Assembly: GCA_035493895.1 (NCBI GenBank)
Contig: DATJHM010000210.1
Coordinates: 1 to 16,469, forward strand
Source: DATJHM01 sp035493895
GTDB taxonomy: Bacteria > Chloroflexota > Ktedonobacteria > Ktedonobacterales > Ktedonobacteraceae
Direction: 5' to 3'
DNA: 16,469 nucleotides
The notes below the pieces were generated by a model that was given only the letters and a program-made list of their open reading frames with translations, ran no database searches and was not told the origin of the DNA. The position numbers were made by a program, and so were the translations under genes. Each line of letters begins with the position of its first letter. Positions within the stretch are counted from its first letter, which is position 1. This document shows positions 6,591 through 13,800 of the stretch, one piece after another.

Positions 6591-7856
6591 ATGTCAACGA
6601 CTGAGAGCCATCCGTACCACGAGTATCAGGTGGGAACGCCATCCCTGTTGCGCGTCATCAACGAGCGCATGCTGTTGGAGTATTTGCGCAACCATCAGCC
6701 CGCGTCTCGTGCCCAGCTTGCCCGGGCAACCAGGCTCTCTAAGCCAACCGTATCGCTGGCACTCGCCAGTCTCGAGGAAGCCGGTCTGGTGCGGGCCGTG
6801 GGACAATCGATATCGAGCAAAGGTGGACGGATCGCCATCCTGTACGAACCCAATCCAGATGCCGGTTACGTTGTTGGCGTGGATGTCGGTCGCGGCTGGG
6901 TCCGCGCCGCCGTCGCGAATCTTGCCGGTCACATTATTGCGCGCTGTGATAAGCCAAACGAGGTCCAGAGCGCATCCGAGCTGGTCGCCTTCATCAGTTG
7001 TCAGGCGCGAGATGCGGTCAAGCAGGCGGGCCTGTCGTGGTCGCAGGTCGTACACGCTGTCATCGGTACTCCCGGCGTTTTCGACGAGCAGAGCAGCCGC
7101 GTACGCTTCGCGGCAAATCTGCCTGAGTGGGAGAGACACGGCCTGCTGAGCGAGTTGCAGGCGGCATTCGGCCTGAGTCTTTCCGTCGAAAATGATGCCA
7201 ATCTTGCCGCATTGGGTGAACGCTCGTTCGGCTGGGGTGCCAACGCCACGACCTTTGTATCCATCACTCTAGGCACCGGCATCGGCATGGGTATTATCAT
7301 CAACGGCGCACTCTACCGGGGAGCACGGGGGGCGGCAGGCGAGATCGGCTTCTTACCGTTCGCTGCGGACGAAGCCTCGGTAGAAAATGCTGGCACGATC
7401 AGTGAGAACTATTCGGGTATGTTTGAGGAAGCGATTGCCGCGGAGGCGATCGTTCGTCAGGCCCAGAAACAGGGCTTGCCCCCGCATCTTTCTCCCCGAC
7501 AGATCTTTGACGCCGCACAACAGGGTGATACGAAAGCGCTCGTCGTGATCGAACAGGAGGGATATCGTCTGGCCCTGGCCATTGCCGCCATCACGGCCGT
7601 GTTAGATCCAGAATTGATCGTCCTCGGCGGAGGGATCGGCCAACGTGGTGAACTGTTACTCCCACCCCTGGAGCGCCGCCTACAACAACTCACCCCTTTG
7701 AGGCCGCGCATCGTTACCTCAAAGCTCGGGGACGATAGCGTGCTCCTCGGCTCAATTGCCACCGCACTCGAGGCGGCACACCATCTCATCTTTCAAGAGT
7801 ATATCAATAGCAGCCACGGAAATTCGCCGAGTCCCATGGCTCCTGTTCAGCCTTAA
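6591..7856 (+). CDS. ROK-family transcriptional repressor
   Basis: A 421-residue protein. An N-terminal winged helix-turn-helix (about 20-85; recognition segment LSKPTVSLALASLEEAG) is followed by a ROK sugar-kinase-like fold (about 93-380). That fold has the phosphate-binding GVDVG motif (96-100), VENDANLAALGE, the GTGIGMG loop, GARGAAGEIG and a second glycine motif LGGGIG. The histidine and CxCGxxGC zinc-binding cysteines normally found after GEIG are replaced by FLPFAADEASVENAG, so the zinc site is lost. Together with the DNA-binding domain this means a regulator rather than a kinase. The start is set by the ribosome site AAAAGGGG 7 nt upstream. It is divergent from the APC permease and probably represses it by binding the 6390-6410 site. 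Effectors of the family are usually sugars or sugar phosphates; the effector here is unknown. Confidence 0.93.
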   Translation: MSTTESHPYHEYQVGTPSLLRVINERMLLEYLRNHQPASRAQLARATRLSKPTVSLALASLEEAGLVRAVGQSISSKGGRIAILYEPNPDAGYVVGVDVGRGWVRAAVANLAGHIIARCDKPNEVQSASELVAFISCQARDAVKQAGLSWSQVVHAVIGTPGVFDEQSSRVRFAANLPEWERHGLLSELQAAFGLSLSVENDANLAALGERSFGWGANATTFVSITLGTGIGMGIIINGALYRGARGAAGEIGFLPFAADEASVENAGTISENYSGMFEEAIAAEAIVRQAQKQGLPPHLSPRQIFDAAQQGDTKALVVIEQEGYRLALAIAAITAVLDPELIVLGGGIGQRGELLLPPLERRLQQLTPLRPRIVTSKLGDDSVLLGSIATALEAAHHLIFQEYINSSHGNSPSPMAPVQP

Positions 7857-7864
7857 TATTCTTA

Positions 7865-7873
7865 TGATATACT
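7865..7873 (+). promoter_or_regulatory. Possible extended -10 promoter for the phosphoesterase gene
   Basis: TGATATACT fits TGn followed by TATACT, an extended -10 box, 9 nt after the ROK stop codon. No clear -35 box is seen. The start near 7880 would leave a leader of about 110 nt to the chosen ATG at 7991. Weak support; readthrough from the ROK gene is an alternative. Confidence 0.4.
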
Positions 7874-7990
7874 CCAATGACGCAATAATCAGCTAAACCT
7901 GCAATCGTATTTGCGTCCGCAATGTTCTTGTCGATGTGCAAGTTGTCTGTTGACCCCAAAAGACACACTCATTCCAAAGATCGGGTAACT

Positions 7991-8767
7991 ATGGAATTTT
8001 ATAGAAACAAGCCCTCATCCAGACCATTCGCGGTCGCGCTGATAGCCGATATTCACGGCAATCTTGCGGCGTTGCATGCCGTGCTCGCGGACCTTACGCA
8101 GCAGCAGTACGATGCGCTGATTATTGCCGGAGATCTTATCTCGAATGGTCCGCAACCGCTTGAAACACTGGCGCTCATCCGGGAATTGCATGTGCCCGCC
8201 ATTTACGGGAATGGTGAGCGTGCAATCGTAGAAGCACGCCCCAAAAACCTGCTCGCCTGCTGGACGCGTCAACAGATCGGAGACGAAGGAGCAGCTTATT
8301 TAGCAGGCTTGCCGTTTTCTTATCGTATCGCGGCACCACAGAGCAGCTCGCCAGAGACAGATCTGCTCATTGTCCATGCCACTCCCACCAGTGTCACCGA
8401 TATTCTGATCCTCGAACCGCACCCTTCCGTTCCCAGCTACCCAACCCCGACGCCAGAACATGAGGCGAAACGGATGCTTGGGGATGCGCGTGCAAACTTG
8501 ATTATCTACGGCCATATCCACTACGCATCGGCGGGCACGATTGGCGCACAGCGTCTCGCCTCCATTGGCGCTGTAGGCTTTCCATTTGATGGAAACCAGC
8601 AAGCGGCCTATGCGCTTGTCACCTGGCATGATGAGGGTCAATGGCTGGTAACCCATCATCGCGTGACGTACGACTACGAACGAACGCTTGAAGCGATCTA
8701 TCGCTCGGGTCAACCGAGCGCGGACATGTACGCAAGACGGTTACGTAGCGCGAGTTGGTGTCGATGA
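7991..8767 (+). CDS. Metallophosphoesterase family protein
   Basis: A 258-residue calcineurin-like phosphoesterase of the YfcE/MJ0936 (Metallophos_2) kind, which hydrolyses phosphomono- or diesters with two metal ions. The ligands are visible in order: D20 and H22 in ADIHGN (19-24), D48 in AGDL, N74 in GNGE (73-76), His in VHATP, and the paired histidines of YGHIH. The family's GNHE is GNGE here, as is common in YfcE-like members. The natural substrate is unknown. The frame is open back to an ATG at 7922, but that start has no ribosome site. The ATG at 7991, with a weak GGG 5 nt upstream, puts the catalytic strand at the usual distance from the N-terminus, so the start is tentative. It follows the ROK gene by 134 nt in the same direction; a functional link is not evident. 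Confidence 0.88.
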   Translation: MEFYRNKPSSRPFAVALIADIHGNLAALHAVLADLTQQQYDALIIAGDLISNGPQPLETLALIRELHVPAIYGNGERAIVEARPKNLLACWTRQQIGDEGAAYLAGLPFSYRIAAPQSSSPETDLLIVHATPTSVTDILILEPHPSVPSYPTPTPEHEAKRMLGDARANLIIYGHIHYASAGTIGAQRLASIGAVGFPFDGNQQAAYALVTWHDEGQWLVTHHRVTYDYERTLEAIYRSGQPSADMYARRLRSASWCR

Positions 8768-8927
8768 ATTGCTCATGGGTAGCAGGACTCCACCGTCCAT
8801 CTTGCACTGATCTTTCAAAAATCTCGCCATTTATCTCACATTGGCCCTTCAGAAATCTCACGACCTGCCGAATATCTATATCAGAAGCAAAAATATGCTC
8901 TCAGTTCTTATGATGGCACCCATATAG

Positions 8928-8974
8928 CCAGGGCAGTGTCGCCCTGGTATACGGGCAATGTAGCCCTGGTGTAG
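8928..8974. repeat. 22-bp imperfect tandem repeat with internal palindrome
   Basis: Two adjacent 22-nt units, 8931-8952 and 8953-8974, agree at 18 of 22 positions; each begins GGGCA and contains GCCCTGG. The first unit with its left flank also forms a hairpin, CCAGGGC (8928-8934), 6-nt loop, GCCCTGG (8941-8947). It lies in the 275-nt gap between the convergent ends of the phosphoesterase and epoxide hydrolase genes, which holds no other gene. It may be a small member of a dispersed repeat family. Confidence 0.6.
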
Positions 8975-9023
8975 CGATCATAGAGGTCTGAGAGCCGACT
9001 ACAATCGCACCTTTTAGGCTAAT

Positions 9024-9049
9024 CGATAGCGGCTTTTCTCCACTATCGG
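9024..9049 (-). other. Hairpin at the end of the epoxide hydrolase gene
   Basis: On the minus strand CGATAGTGG and CCGCTATCG pair as a 9-bp stem with one G-T wobble and a 7-nt A-rich loop. The left arm includes the gene's TAG stop. No T-run follows, so it is at best a weak or assisted terminator. Confidence 0.35.
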
Positions 9050-10296
9050 TAGTTACGAAAAGTGCGGCGCAGATCGTTCACCCAGCCATCCGGGATTTCC
9101 CAGGGGATGAAGTGCCCACCACGATCGTGAACAGCGATGTTGATGTGGTTGTACCAGGACGCTCGATCGCTGCTCAGAAACTGCTGGACGCGGTTCTCGG
9201 TCGTGACTCCTGGCGGATTCTCATAGCCCACGAAGGTGATACCGGTCGGCGCTTCGATGACCGGCCAGCGATCGTGAGCGGGTGTCCACGGATAGCGGTT
9301 CGCGTTTGCATACATACGCATCGAGGTTTCGATGGCATTGTTGACCCAGAAGATCATCGCGTGTGTGAGGATATCGTCTTTCGAGAAGACATTCTCGACA
9401 TTGCCATCGTTATCGCTCCAGCTCGCCCAGCGTTCAAGAATCCAGGCGAGCATGCCCACCGGGGAGTCACTCAGGCCGTATGCGAGGGTACTTGCATCGA
9501 GCACGTGCACGGCCAGATGGGCAGCGAAACGGCGATCGAGCGACACGATCCTGTTCCGGACCTCCTCAGAAATACCCTCGGGTATGGGATGTCCGCCGCT
9601 AAAATCCCAGGCACGATCGCCGCTGAAAAAACTCAACTTTTGTGCAGAACCAATATGGATCGCATACAGTTCGTCAGCGTACTTGTGCCCGAGTTGCCCG
9701 GTCACCAGGGCACCGACATCGCATCCTCCTGCGGCGTACTTTTCGTAGCCAAGGGTGGTTGTCATCAGGGTGTGCCAGAGATCGGCAACCTTCCAGAAGT
9801 TCATATCCGGATTGTCTGGCAGGGGCGTCGAGAAGCCGAAGCCAGGCAGTGAGGGTACGATGACATCGAATGCATCGGCGGGGTCGCCACCGAAGGCACC
9901 GGGGTCTGCGAGCGGATCAATGACCCTGGACCAGTGCCAGAAGGTCCACGGCCAACCATGGCTCAGGACCAGTGGGACCGGGTTCGGGCCGACACCAGGT
10001 TTGCGCATAAAATGCACGGGAACGCCATCGACGCTCACCTGGTAATGTTCGTAGCGGTTCATTGCGGCTTCCGCTTTGCGCCAGTCGTAGACATTGATCC
10101 AGTAGTCAACAAGCTCCTCCAGGTAAGTTCGACTGACACCGTAATACCAGTCGTCATTGCCGACGCCCAGGGGCCATCTGGTATGCTTCAGTCGTGTGCG
10201 CAGGTCAGAGAGTTGCTCGTCCGAGACGTGGATCAGGGTGGGTTGAAGTGGGAACGAGGAGTCTGTCATAGGGACTCCATCCTGACTTCTGGGCAT
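9043..10296 (-). CDS. Epoxide hydrolase, EPHX1/EphB-like alpha/beta hydrolase
   Basis: A 417-residue enzyme expected to open epoxides to diols, usually for detoxification or breakdown of hydrophobic compounds. An N-terminal epoxide-hydrolase lid domain (about 15-125, with the YLEELVDYW-NVYDWRKAEA pattern) precedes the alpha/beta hydrolase fold. The oxyanion motif is HGWP (113-116), PSLPGFGFS follows, and the nucleophile is Asp193 in GGCDVG (190-195). The catalytic histidine is probably His395 in DRGGHF. The length matches microsomal-type bacterial members. The start at 10296 is favoured by AGAGGAG with good spacing, but an ATG at 10269 also has GGAG in front. The ribosome site lies in the last codons of the upstream marR, and only 3 nt separate the genes, so the two are coupled. 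The MarR protein probably controls this enzyme in response to its substrate or a related compound. Confidence 0.92.
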   Translation of the reverse strand: MPRSQDGVPMTDSSFPLQPTLIHVSDEQLSDLRTRLKHTRWPLGVGNDDWYYGVSRTYLEELVDYWINVYDWRKAEAAMNRYEHYQVSVDGVPVHFMRKPGVGPNPVPLVLSHGWPWTFWHWSRVIDPLADPGAFGGDPADAFDVIVPSLPGFGFSTPLPDNPDMNFWKVADLWHTLMTTTLGYEKYAAGGCDVGALVTGQLGHKYADELYAIHIGSAQKLSFFSGDRAWDFSGGHPIPEGISEEVRNRIVSLDRRFAAHLAVHVLDASTLAYGLSDSPVGMLAWILERWASWSDNDGNVENVFSKDDILTHAMIFWVNNAIETSMRMYANANRYPWTPAHDRWPVIEAPTGITFVGYENPPGVTTENRVQQFLSSDRASWYNHINIAVHDRGGHFIPWEIPDGWVNDLRRTFRNYR

Positions 10297-10299
10297 AAT

Positions 10300-10815
10300 T
10301 TACTCCTCTTGCTTTGGATGTTCCGCGTGTTGTTCGCTGCTGGCAGAAGGAAGTGGGGTCAACGGAGACAACGCATTCCTTCCCAGTTCGACTACACGAG
10401 CCAGCGCTGGTAGTGCGGATGCGATTGCACGTTGTTCGTCTGGGCTCAGCTGTTCGACAAAGCGCGTGAACTGCGTGACGCGGTCAGCATGGCGCGCCTC
10501 AATGGTGCGCGCGCCGAGTGCGGTGAGATGTACCCGCACGGCACGACCATCGCCTGGATCTGGTCGACGCTCGACCAATCCATCGTGTTCGAGCCGCGTC
10601 ACCATTTGCGTGATTGCTGGTTGCGTGAGTTGCTCTGTGGCTGTCAATTCACTCAGTCGCAGCGGACCCTTGCGAGATAATGTATGCAACACGAACAGGG
10701 TCGTGAAGCTCAGCTTTTCAATTGACGGCAACCGAATAAAGATGCTCGTGAAATCTTCAATCACCGTCGTAAAGTCGCCGACGTTCAGGTCAGCATCAGA
10801 GAAATGGTGTACCAT
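10300..10815 (-). CDS. MarR-family transcriptional regulator
   Basis: A 171-residue winged helix regulator. Dimerisation helices flank a wHTH at about 36-100: helix LRLSELTATEQLTQPAITQM (recognition helix about 63-77), followed by the beta-wing with the MarR signature ERRPDPGDGRAVRVHLT (82-98). MarR proteins bind palindromes as dimers and release DNA on binding small aromatic or hydrophobic ligands. The first gene of a two-gene operon, it overlaps the ribosome site of the epoxide hydrolase. Its ATG (10815-10813) has a poor, close AGGG. A perfect 14-bp palindrome lies 18 nt upstream of the start. This supports autoregulation and a detoxification role for the operon. The C-terminal 20 residues are low-complexity and polar. 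Confidence 0.92.
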   Translation of the reverse strand: MVHHFSDADLNVGDFTTVIEDFTSIFIRLPSIEKLSFTTLFVLHTLSRKGPLRLSELTATEQLTQPAITQMVTRLEHDGLVERRPDPGDGRAVRVHLTALGARTIEARHADRVTQFTRFVEQLSPDEQRAIASALPALARVVELGRNALSPLTPLPSASSEQHAEHPKQEE

Positions 10816-10832
10816 ATCCCTATTCTATCACA

Positions 10833-10846
10833 AATTTATATAAATT
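10833..10846. promoter_or_regulatory. Perfect 14-bp palindrome, likely MarR operator
   Basis: AATTTATATAAATT reads the same on both strands, and lies 18 nt before the marR start codon, where it would cover the promoter. TAAATTG occurs twice nearby (10841-10847 and 10854-10860), one copy overlapping the palindrome. MarR sites are typically such AT-rich palindromes just upstream of marR; binding is inferred. Confidence 0.6.
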
Positions 10847-11352
10847 GCTTATGTAAATTGGTATAGCAACACTGATGCCTGAGCGTCATGAAGTTAAGCC
10901 ACAGAAACCCAGTAGTGGCACGGTGCAGTGATAACGGAACTGTGCCTGCGAACTCGCTCTACCCCTCTCGCCCTTTAGAGGAGAGGCGGTTCTCTTCATG
11001 TCTATGGGCATACAATAGTGTAGCAATTCGCGCCGCTCTCCAGGCTCAAGTAGTGCTCTGTCAAACCTCATTGCGTCTTTTCTCCAACCATGAAAACGCA
11101 CTCGAGACACACGTATGAGGGCGAGATGGCCGGTGGGGGACGGGGGCGCAGTTCCGCTCTCGCTGCACCACGCCCCTACTGATCAGGGCGAGCGAGTTCC
11201 CGGACGTATCGCGCCCCTCTTCCCGCTCTTTCGCTTGCACCAAAACGTGTGCAATGACGTTTGACCGAGTAGTGTAGCCCTGAGATCCCCATCACATCCG
11301 CATTTGTGTAGGAGATGTAGCACTTTTCATAACAATTCTCTGAAACTCGGCA

Positions 11353-11377
11353 TAGTGATGCCCTTTGAGCATCACTA
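11353..11377. promoter_or_regulatory. Palindrome upstream of the leuC promoter
   Basis: TAGTGATGC (11353-11361), 7-nt loop, GCATCACTA (11369-11377) is a perfect 9-bp inverted repeat without a T-run. It lies 18 nt before the leuC -35 box, about -78 to -54 from the expected start, a usual place for an activator such as a LysR-type protein. The protein that binds is not in the window. Confidence 0.45.
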
Positions 11378-11395
11378 CCTGTAATAAAGAAGTAT

Positions 11396-11424
11396 TAGAC
11401 AGATCACGTAGCGTTGACTATACT
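11396..11424 (+). promoter_or_regulatory. leuC promoter, TAGACA-N17-TATACT
   Basis: TAGACA (11396-11401) and TATACT (11419-11424) are separated by 17 nt, each with five of six consensus bases. The start would be near 11431, giving a leader of about 100 nt before leuC. Confidence 0.65.
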
Positions 11425-11473
11425 TTTCATTAAGAGCTTGCTAAGCATGCCGATATCAGTTAGTTCTTGTAGA

Positions 11474-11502
11474 AGCGCGATTCACGTCTCGCTCGTTTTT
11501 TT
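11474..11502 (+). terminator. Terminator-like hairpin in the leuC leader (possible attenuator)
   Basis: AGCGCGA (11474-11480) and TCTCGCT (11487-11493) form a 7-bp stem with one central mismatch and a 6-nt loop, followed by CG and seven T (11496-11502). It sits in the predicted leader, 28 nt before the leuC ATG. This suggests transcription attenuation, but no leucine-rich leader peptide, T-box or clear anti-terminator is visible. Confidence 0.4.
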
Positions 11503-11530
11503 CCAGGGTTTTTCAGGAAGGGGATTTTTT

Positions 11531-12967
11531 ATGGACGACAGGTTCTCTACACAACCGCGTACATTGTTTGAGAAGATCTGGGATGCGCACGCTATTAGCG
11601 AGGAGCCAGGGCAGGGCACCTTGCTATATATCGATCGTCATCTCGTGCACGAGGTAACAACTCCGCAACCGTTCGCGGCCCTGAAAGAGGCGAGCAGACG
11701 AGTGCGACATCCAGAAGCAACATTTGGCATGGTCGATCACAGCATTTCTACGACGCCGATCGGGACATATGGCAAACGCAGCAATATCCCTGTTCTCGAT
11801 CCTGCCAGAGCGCTACAACTGGCCACGATGGACCGTAATGCCCATGAATCGGGGATTCGCTTCTTTGATATCGATGATCCACGCAATGGCATCGTCCATA
11901 TTACGGCCCCGGAACAGGGCATCACGTTGCCAGGCATGACGATCGTTTGTGGAGACAGCCATACATCGACACACGGCGCATTTGGCGCGCTCGCCTTCGG
12001 GATCGGGACCAGCGAAGTAGAGCACGTCCTGGCCAGTCAGTGCCTGCGCCAGAGCCGTCCCAAAGCCATGGAGGTGCGTATCGAGGGAACGTTGCCCGCA
12101 GGATGCACCGCTAAAGATCTGGCACTGTTTCTGCTCGGCCAGATCGGCACGAATGCGGGAACGGGTCACTGCATCGAATTCACGGGTTCAGCCATTCGCG
12201 CACTCTCGATGGAGGGACGTATGACCGTCTGCAATATGGCGATCGAGGGGGGCGCGCGTGCAGGCATGATCGCACCCGATGAGACGACTTTCGCCTATCT
12301 GCAAGGGCGTCCGTTTGCGCCCCAGGGTGCGGCGTGGGATAAAGCGGTAGCAGGCTGGCGTACCCTGCGTAGCGATCCCGACGCGACATATGACAGGGTG
12401 CTCATTGTACATTGCGACGATATCGCGCCACAGGTCACCTGGGGCATTACTCCGGCCATGGTCGCGCCCGTCACAGGAAAAGTGCCTGATCCAGCACAAT
12501 TCTCCGATCCCAAACAACGTGCCGCCGCGCAGCGAGCGCTGACCTACATGGGATTGGCAGCGGGCACTCCCATAGAAGCAATCACCCTGGATCGCGTGTT
12601 TATTGGGAGTTGCACGAACGGCCGCATCGAAGATTTACGCGCCGCCGCCGCCGTGCTGCGGGGCAAGAAGTGCGCGCCGGGTATACGTGGCATGGTCGTG
12701 CCAGGAAGCGGGCTGATCAAGCAGCAGGCCGAAGCGGAGGGCCTGGACCGCATTTTCATCGAGGCTGGCTTTGAATGGCGCGAGCCTGGATGCAGCATGT
12801 GTTGCGCCATGAACGATGATCGGCTCGCACCTGGAGAACGTTGCGCCTCGACCAGCAATCGCAACTTTGAAGGGCGGCAGGGCAAAGGCGGGCGCACGCA
12901 TCTGGTCAGTCCCGCCATGGCCGCAGCAGCAGCGGTCGCAGGCCATTTCGTGGATATTCGTCAGTAG
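11531..12967 (+). CDS. leuC: 3-isopropylmalate dehydratase large subunit LeuC
   Basis: LeuC, with LeuD, isomerises 2-isopropylmalate to 3-isopropylmalate in leucine biosynthesis, using a [4Fe-4S] cluster. At 478 residues it is of the bacterial (aconitase-like, about 470) length. It opens with RTLFEKIWDAHAI (10-22) and the substrate motif VDHSISTTP (68-76), followed by VVCGDSHTSTHGA. The cluster cysteines are Cys361 in IGSCTNGR and Cys421 and Cys424 in GCSMCCAMN. The start at 11531 has AGGAAGGGG 7-8 nt upstream and matches the family N-terminus; the frame is open further upstream to 11414 but that part is leader. It is followed by leuD after an 89-nt spacer. No leuA or leuB is in the window. 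Confidence 0.97.
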   Translation: MDDRFSTQPRTLFEKIWDAHAISEEPGQGTLLYIDRHLVHEVTTPQPFAALKEASRRVRHPEATFGMVDHSISTTPIGTYGKRSNIPVLDPARALQLATMDRNAHESGIRFFDIDDPRNGIVHITAPEQGITLPGMTIVCGDSHTSTHGAFGALAFGIGTSEVEHVLASQCLRQSRPKAMEVRIEGTLPAGCTAKDLALFLLGQIGTNAGTGHCIEFTGSAIRALSMEGRMTVCNMAIEGGARAGMIAPDETTFAYLQGRPFAPQGAAWDKAVAGWRTLRSDPDATYDRVLIVHCDDIAPQVTWGITPAMVAPVTGKVPDPAQFSDPKQRAAAQRALTYMGLAAGTPIEAITLDRVFIGSCTNGRIEDLRAAAAVLRGKKCAPGIRGMVVPGSGLIKQQAEAEGLDRIFIEAGFEWREPGCSMCCAMNDDRLAPGERCASTSNRNFEGRQGKGGRTHLVSPAMAAAAAVAGHFVDIRQ

Positions 12968-13056
12968 AACTTCTAATGAGAAGGTGCAAGAAGTCAGCGC
13001 TGACATTTTCATGAATATTCGTCAGTGAAACTTCTCAAGAGAAAGCAGCAGAACAC
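12954..13056 (+). repeat. 61-nt-period duplication spanning the leuC end and leuC-leuD spacer
   Basis: ATATTCGTCAGT at 12954-12965 (end of leuC) recurs at 13015-13026, 61 nt later. The next 30 nt are also alike (AACTTCT, GAGAA, AGAA in the same order). Both copies keep a small hairpin, CTTCT/AGAAG in the first and TTCTC/GAGAA in the second. A perfect 12-bp palindrome GTCAGCGCTGAC (12993-13004) lies between them. The second copy reads IRQ-stop in another frame, as leuC does, which points to a duplicated gene end. Confidence 0.65.
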
Positions 13057-13671
13057 ATGCAAGCATTTACCACACATCATGGGCTGGTCATGCCCCTGGA
13101 TCGCGCGAACGTAGACACCGACGCTATCATCCCGGCCCAATACCTGACCAGCGTCACACGCACAGGGTACGCCGAAGGACTCTTTACCAACTGGCGCTAT
13201 CTGCCGAACACCAGAGAACCCGATCCCGCCTTTGTCCTGAACATGCCGCGTTATCAGGGAACCAGCATCCTGCTCGCGCGTGAAAACATCGGCTGCGGCT
13301 CCTCGCGTGAACATGCGCCCTGGGCTCTTTTCGAGTACGGTTTCCGCGTCATTATCGCGCCCAGTTTTGCCGACATCTTTTACAATAACTGCCTGAATAT
13401 TGGCCTGCTCCCCATCAGGATAGATACAGAACTGGTAGGATCGCTGTTCGTAGAGACGGCAGCAAGCGAAGGCTATTCCCTGGATATCGATCTGGCAGAA
13501 CAGAGCATCATCACACCCAGCAGTCGCGTCCTGAATTTTGCGCTTGATCCATTCAGAAAAAATGCCCTGCTTCAGGGACTGGATGCAATCGGCATGACCT
13601 TACAGCAGCAGGATCGCATTGCAGCGTACGAAAATCGGCGCAAGCAAGAGGCTCCCTGGCAATTTGCGTAG
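13057..13671 (+). CDS. leuD: 3-isopropylmalate dehydratase small subunit LeuD
   Basis: LeuD is the 204-residue swivel subunit of isopropylmalate isomerase and forms the active enzyme with LeuC. Visible family motifs are NVDTDAIIPAQYL (19-31), NIGCGSSREHAPWAL (77-91) and APSFADIFYNNCLNIGLLP (101-119). The length is that of the longer, proteobacterial-type small subunit rather than the short 165-residue archaeal type. The ribosome site is weak (GAGAAAG 14 nt upstream), which suggests that translation may partly rely on the leuC message. It lies downstream of leuC in one operon, with a duplicated 61-nt-period spacer between them. There is no terminator of classical form after it; a 13-bp inverted repeat lies at 13687-13752. 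Confidence 0.97.
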   Translation: MQAFTTHHGLVMPLDRANVDTDAIIPAQYLTSVTRTGYAEGLFTNWRYLPNTREPDPAFVLNMPRYQGTSILLARENIGCGSSREHAPWALFEYGFRVIIAPSFADIFYNNCLNIGLLPIRIDTELVGSLFVETAASEGYSLDIDLAEQSIITPSSRVLNFALDPFRKNALLQGLDAIGMTLQQQDRIAAYENRRKQEAPWQFA

Positions 13672-13686
13672 GAGATCACTTGATAT

Positions 13687-13752
13687 GGAATTTCGTCAAT
13701 TTTAGTGATAAGATCTGTTCAGAGTATTATTGCTGATATTTGATGAAATTCC
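13687..13752. repeat. Long inverted repeat between leuD and the GerW-type pair
   Basis: GGAATTTCGTCAA (13687-13699) pairs with TTGATGAAATTCC (13740-13752), 13 bp with one G-T wobble, separated by 40 nt of AT-rich DNA. The arms could be two operator halves flanking a promoter, or a stem. No T-run follows, so it is not a usual terminator. Confidence 0.5.
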
Positions 13753-13800
13753 TGTGAAGGGAAAGCAACTATAGATATCTGAGGAAAGCAGGTACAGACT

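Larger units (their letters stand above)
10816..11395. other. Long gene-free region with scattered inverted repeats
   Basis: No believable gene is present; the short frames on both strands lack ribosome sites and recognisable sequence. Structures seen: GGCACGGT (10917-10924) with ACTGTGCC (10939-10946), a stem with one wobble; CCTCTC/GAGAGG near 10965-10985; and a 10-bp perfect inverted repeat GAACTCGCTC (10950-10959) with GAGCGAGTTC (11190-11199), about 250 nt apart. The block between these last arms is GC-rich and could be a decayed small mobile element, but there is no clear target-site duplication. Confidence 0.45.

Noticed and set aside
9112..10413. Several long rightward frames across the epoxide hydrolase gene
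   Set aside because: Antisense shadows of a well-supported gene; GC-rich codons keep the other strand open.
10886..11243. Short frames in the gene-free region
   Set aside because: No ribosome sites, no conserved motifs; the frames overlap one another on both strands.
11425..11530. T-box or leucine leader peptide before leuC
   Set aside because: No T-box bulge-type sequence and no run of leucine codons were found; the in-frame ATG at 11447 lacks a ribosome site.
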